Origin: DAXETY01 sp051155755
Lineage (GTDB): Bacteria > Desulfobacterota > Desulfobacteria > Desulfobacterales > SG8-13
Assembly (NCBI GenBank): GCA_051155755.1
Contig: DAXETY010000037.1
Span: forward strand, 1 to 7,063
Direction: 5' to 3'
DNA length: 7,063 bases
Every line of letters begins with the position of its first letter. The stretch's first letter is position 1. A program made the translations under genes and the position numbers. The notes beneath the pieces are model-generated. The model searched no databases. It had not been told where the DNA came from and saw nothing but the letters and a program-made list of their open reading frames with translations. This document shows positions 6,793 through 7,063 of the stretch, one piece after another.

Positions 6793-7063
6793 TCAAACCT
6801 CTTCTTCGGGAATTTGGAGTCGAAAGCTTGCGAGCACCGCATGAAAATCCCTGACGTCCTCGCTGCGGTACAGCTTCGCTCGGGCCGTGTATCGAAGGGA
6901 GTAAAAGAAGTCCCCCTCGAAAAAACCGTAATAAAGCGTTTTGTAAGCACCGCCGGTCTCGTCCCTGTAGGTGAAGATAATTTTGAATCCTTCACCGCCG
7001 TTGATCGCAGCCGGAGCTACCGTAAGAATTTCGACATCAATGAGTTTCTGATCGAATTTGAGT
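6793..7063 (-). CDS. C-terminal fragment of a protein of unknown function (5' part outside window)
   Basis: An open frame enters from the right edge and ends at TGA 6795-6793, giving 89 visible residues. The composition is that of a real protein: alternating hydrophobic and charged residues in beta-like runs (FKIIFTYRDETGGAYKTLYYG, then DFFYSLRYTARAKLY) followed by a short helix DVRDFHAVLASFRLQ and an acidic tail PEEEV. The pattern of beta strands ending in an amphipathic helix with a closing 'SF' is seen in several small secreted or lipoprotein-like domains of bacteria, but I recognise no specific family and no catalytic motif. Any signal peptide or lipobox would lie outside the window. It points the same way as the PLP-enzyme gene, separated by repeat copy R. 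Confidence 0.75.
   Translation of the reverse strand, partial: LKFDQKLIDVEILTVAPAAINGGEGFKIIFTYRDETGGAYKTLYYGFFEGDFFYSLRYTARAKLYRSEDVRDFHAVLASFRLQIPEEEV

Noticed and set aside
6687..6995. Minus-strand open frame of 102 codons at the right end
   Set aside because: It overlaps in a different frame the much more protein-like reading that ends at 6793, and its own C-terminal part is translated repeat sequence.

Overview
The window carries leftward (minus-strand) genes only. Base composition is moderately GC-rich and coding-dense, broken by one clearly AT-rich promoter stretch at about 5060-5150. The gene set (an inner-membrane RND pump with its periplasmic adaptor) indicates a Gram-negative bacterium. 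Gene style would fit a Desulfobacterota or other proteobacterial genome, but nothing here fixes the lineage and that part is a guess.

Reading in the direction of transcription (right to left): (1) 6793-7063 is the C-terminal end of a protein of unknown function that enters from the right edge. (2) 6667-6783 is a 117-bp structured repeat (copy R) with three tight hairpins. (3) 5500-6648 is a complete class V (fold type I) PLP-dependent enzyme of 382 residues, whose leader is filled almost entirely by copy R. (4) 5281-5499 is non-coding, with a weak possible terminator just after the enzyme gene. (5) 5164-5280 is a second 117-bp copy (L) of the same repeat in inverted orientation. (6) 5075-5149 holds two good sigma70-type promoters in tandem. 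(7) 1-5040 is a tightly packed operon: MarR-type regulator, RND membrane fusion protein, RND transporter. The transporter runs off the left edge close to its C-terminus.

The operon reads as a self-contained regulated efflux system. The MarR protein probably controls its own promoter, and the adaptor and pump are joined to it by 1-bp and 4-bp start/stop overlaps, which suggests translational coupling. No outer-membrane TolC-like channel gene is in the window; it may lie beyond the left edge or elsewhere.

The most notable non-genic feature is the inverted pair of 117-bp repeats flanking the PLP-enzyme gene. They agree at 109 of 117 positions, and all eight differences lie outside the three hairpin stems. 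The outermost hairpin, followed by TTGTTGAC, resembles the right ends of IS200/IS605-type elements, so a small non-autonomous hairpin element is the leading interpretation. I found no transposase, RNA gene, CRISPR array or tRNA.
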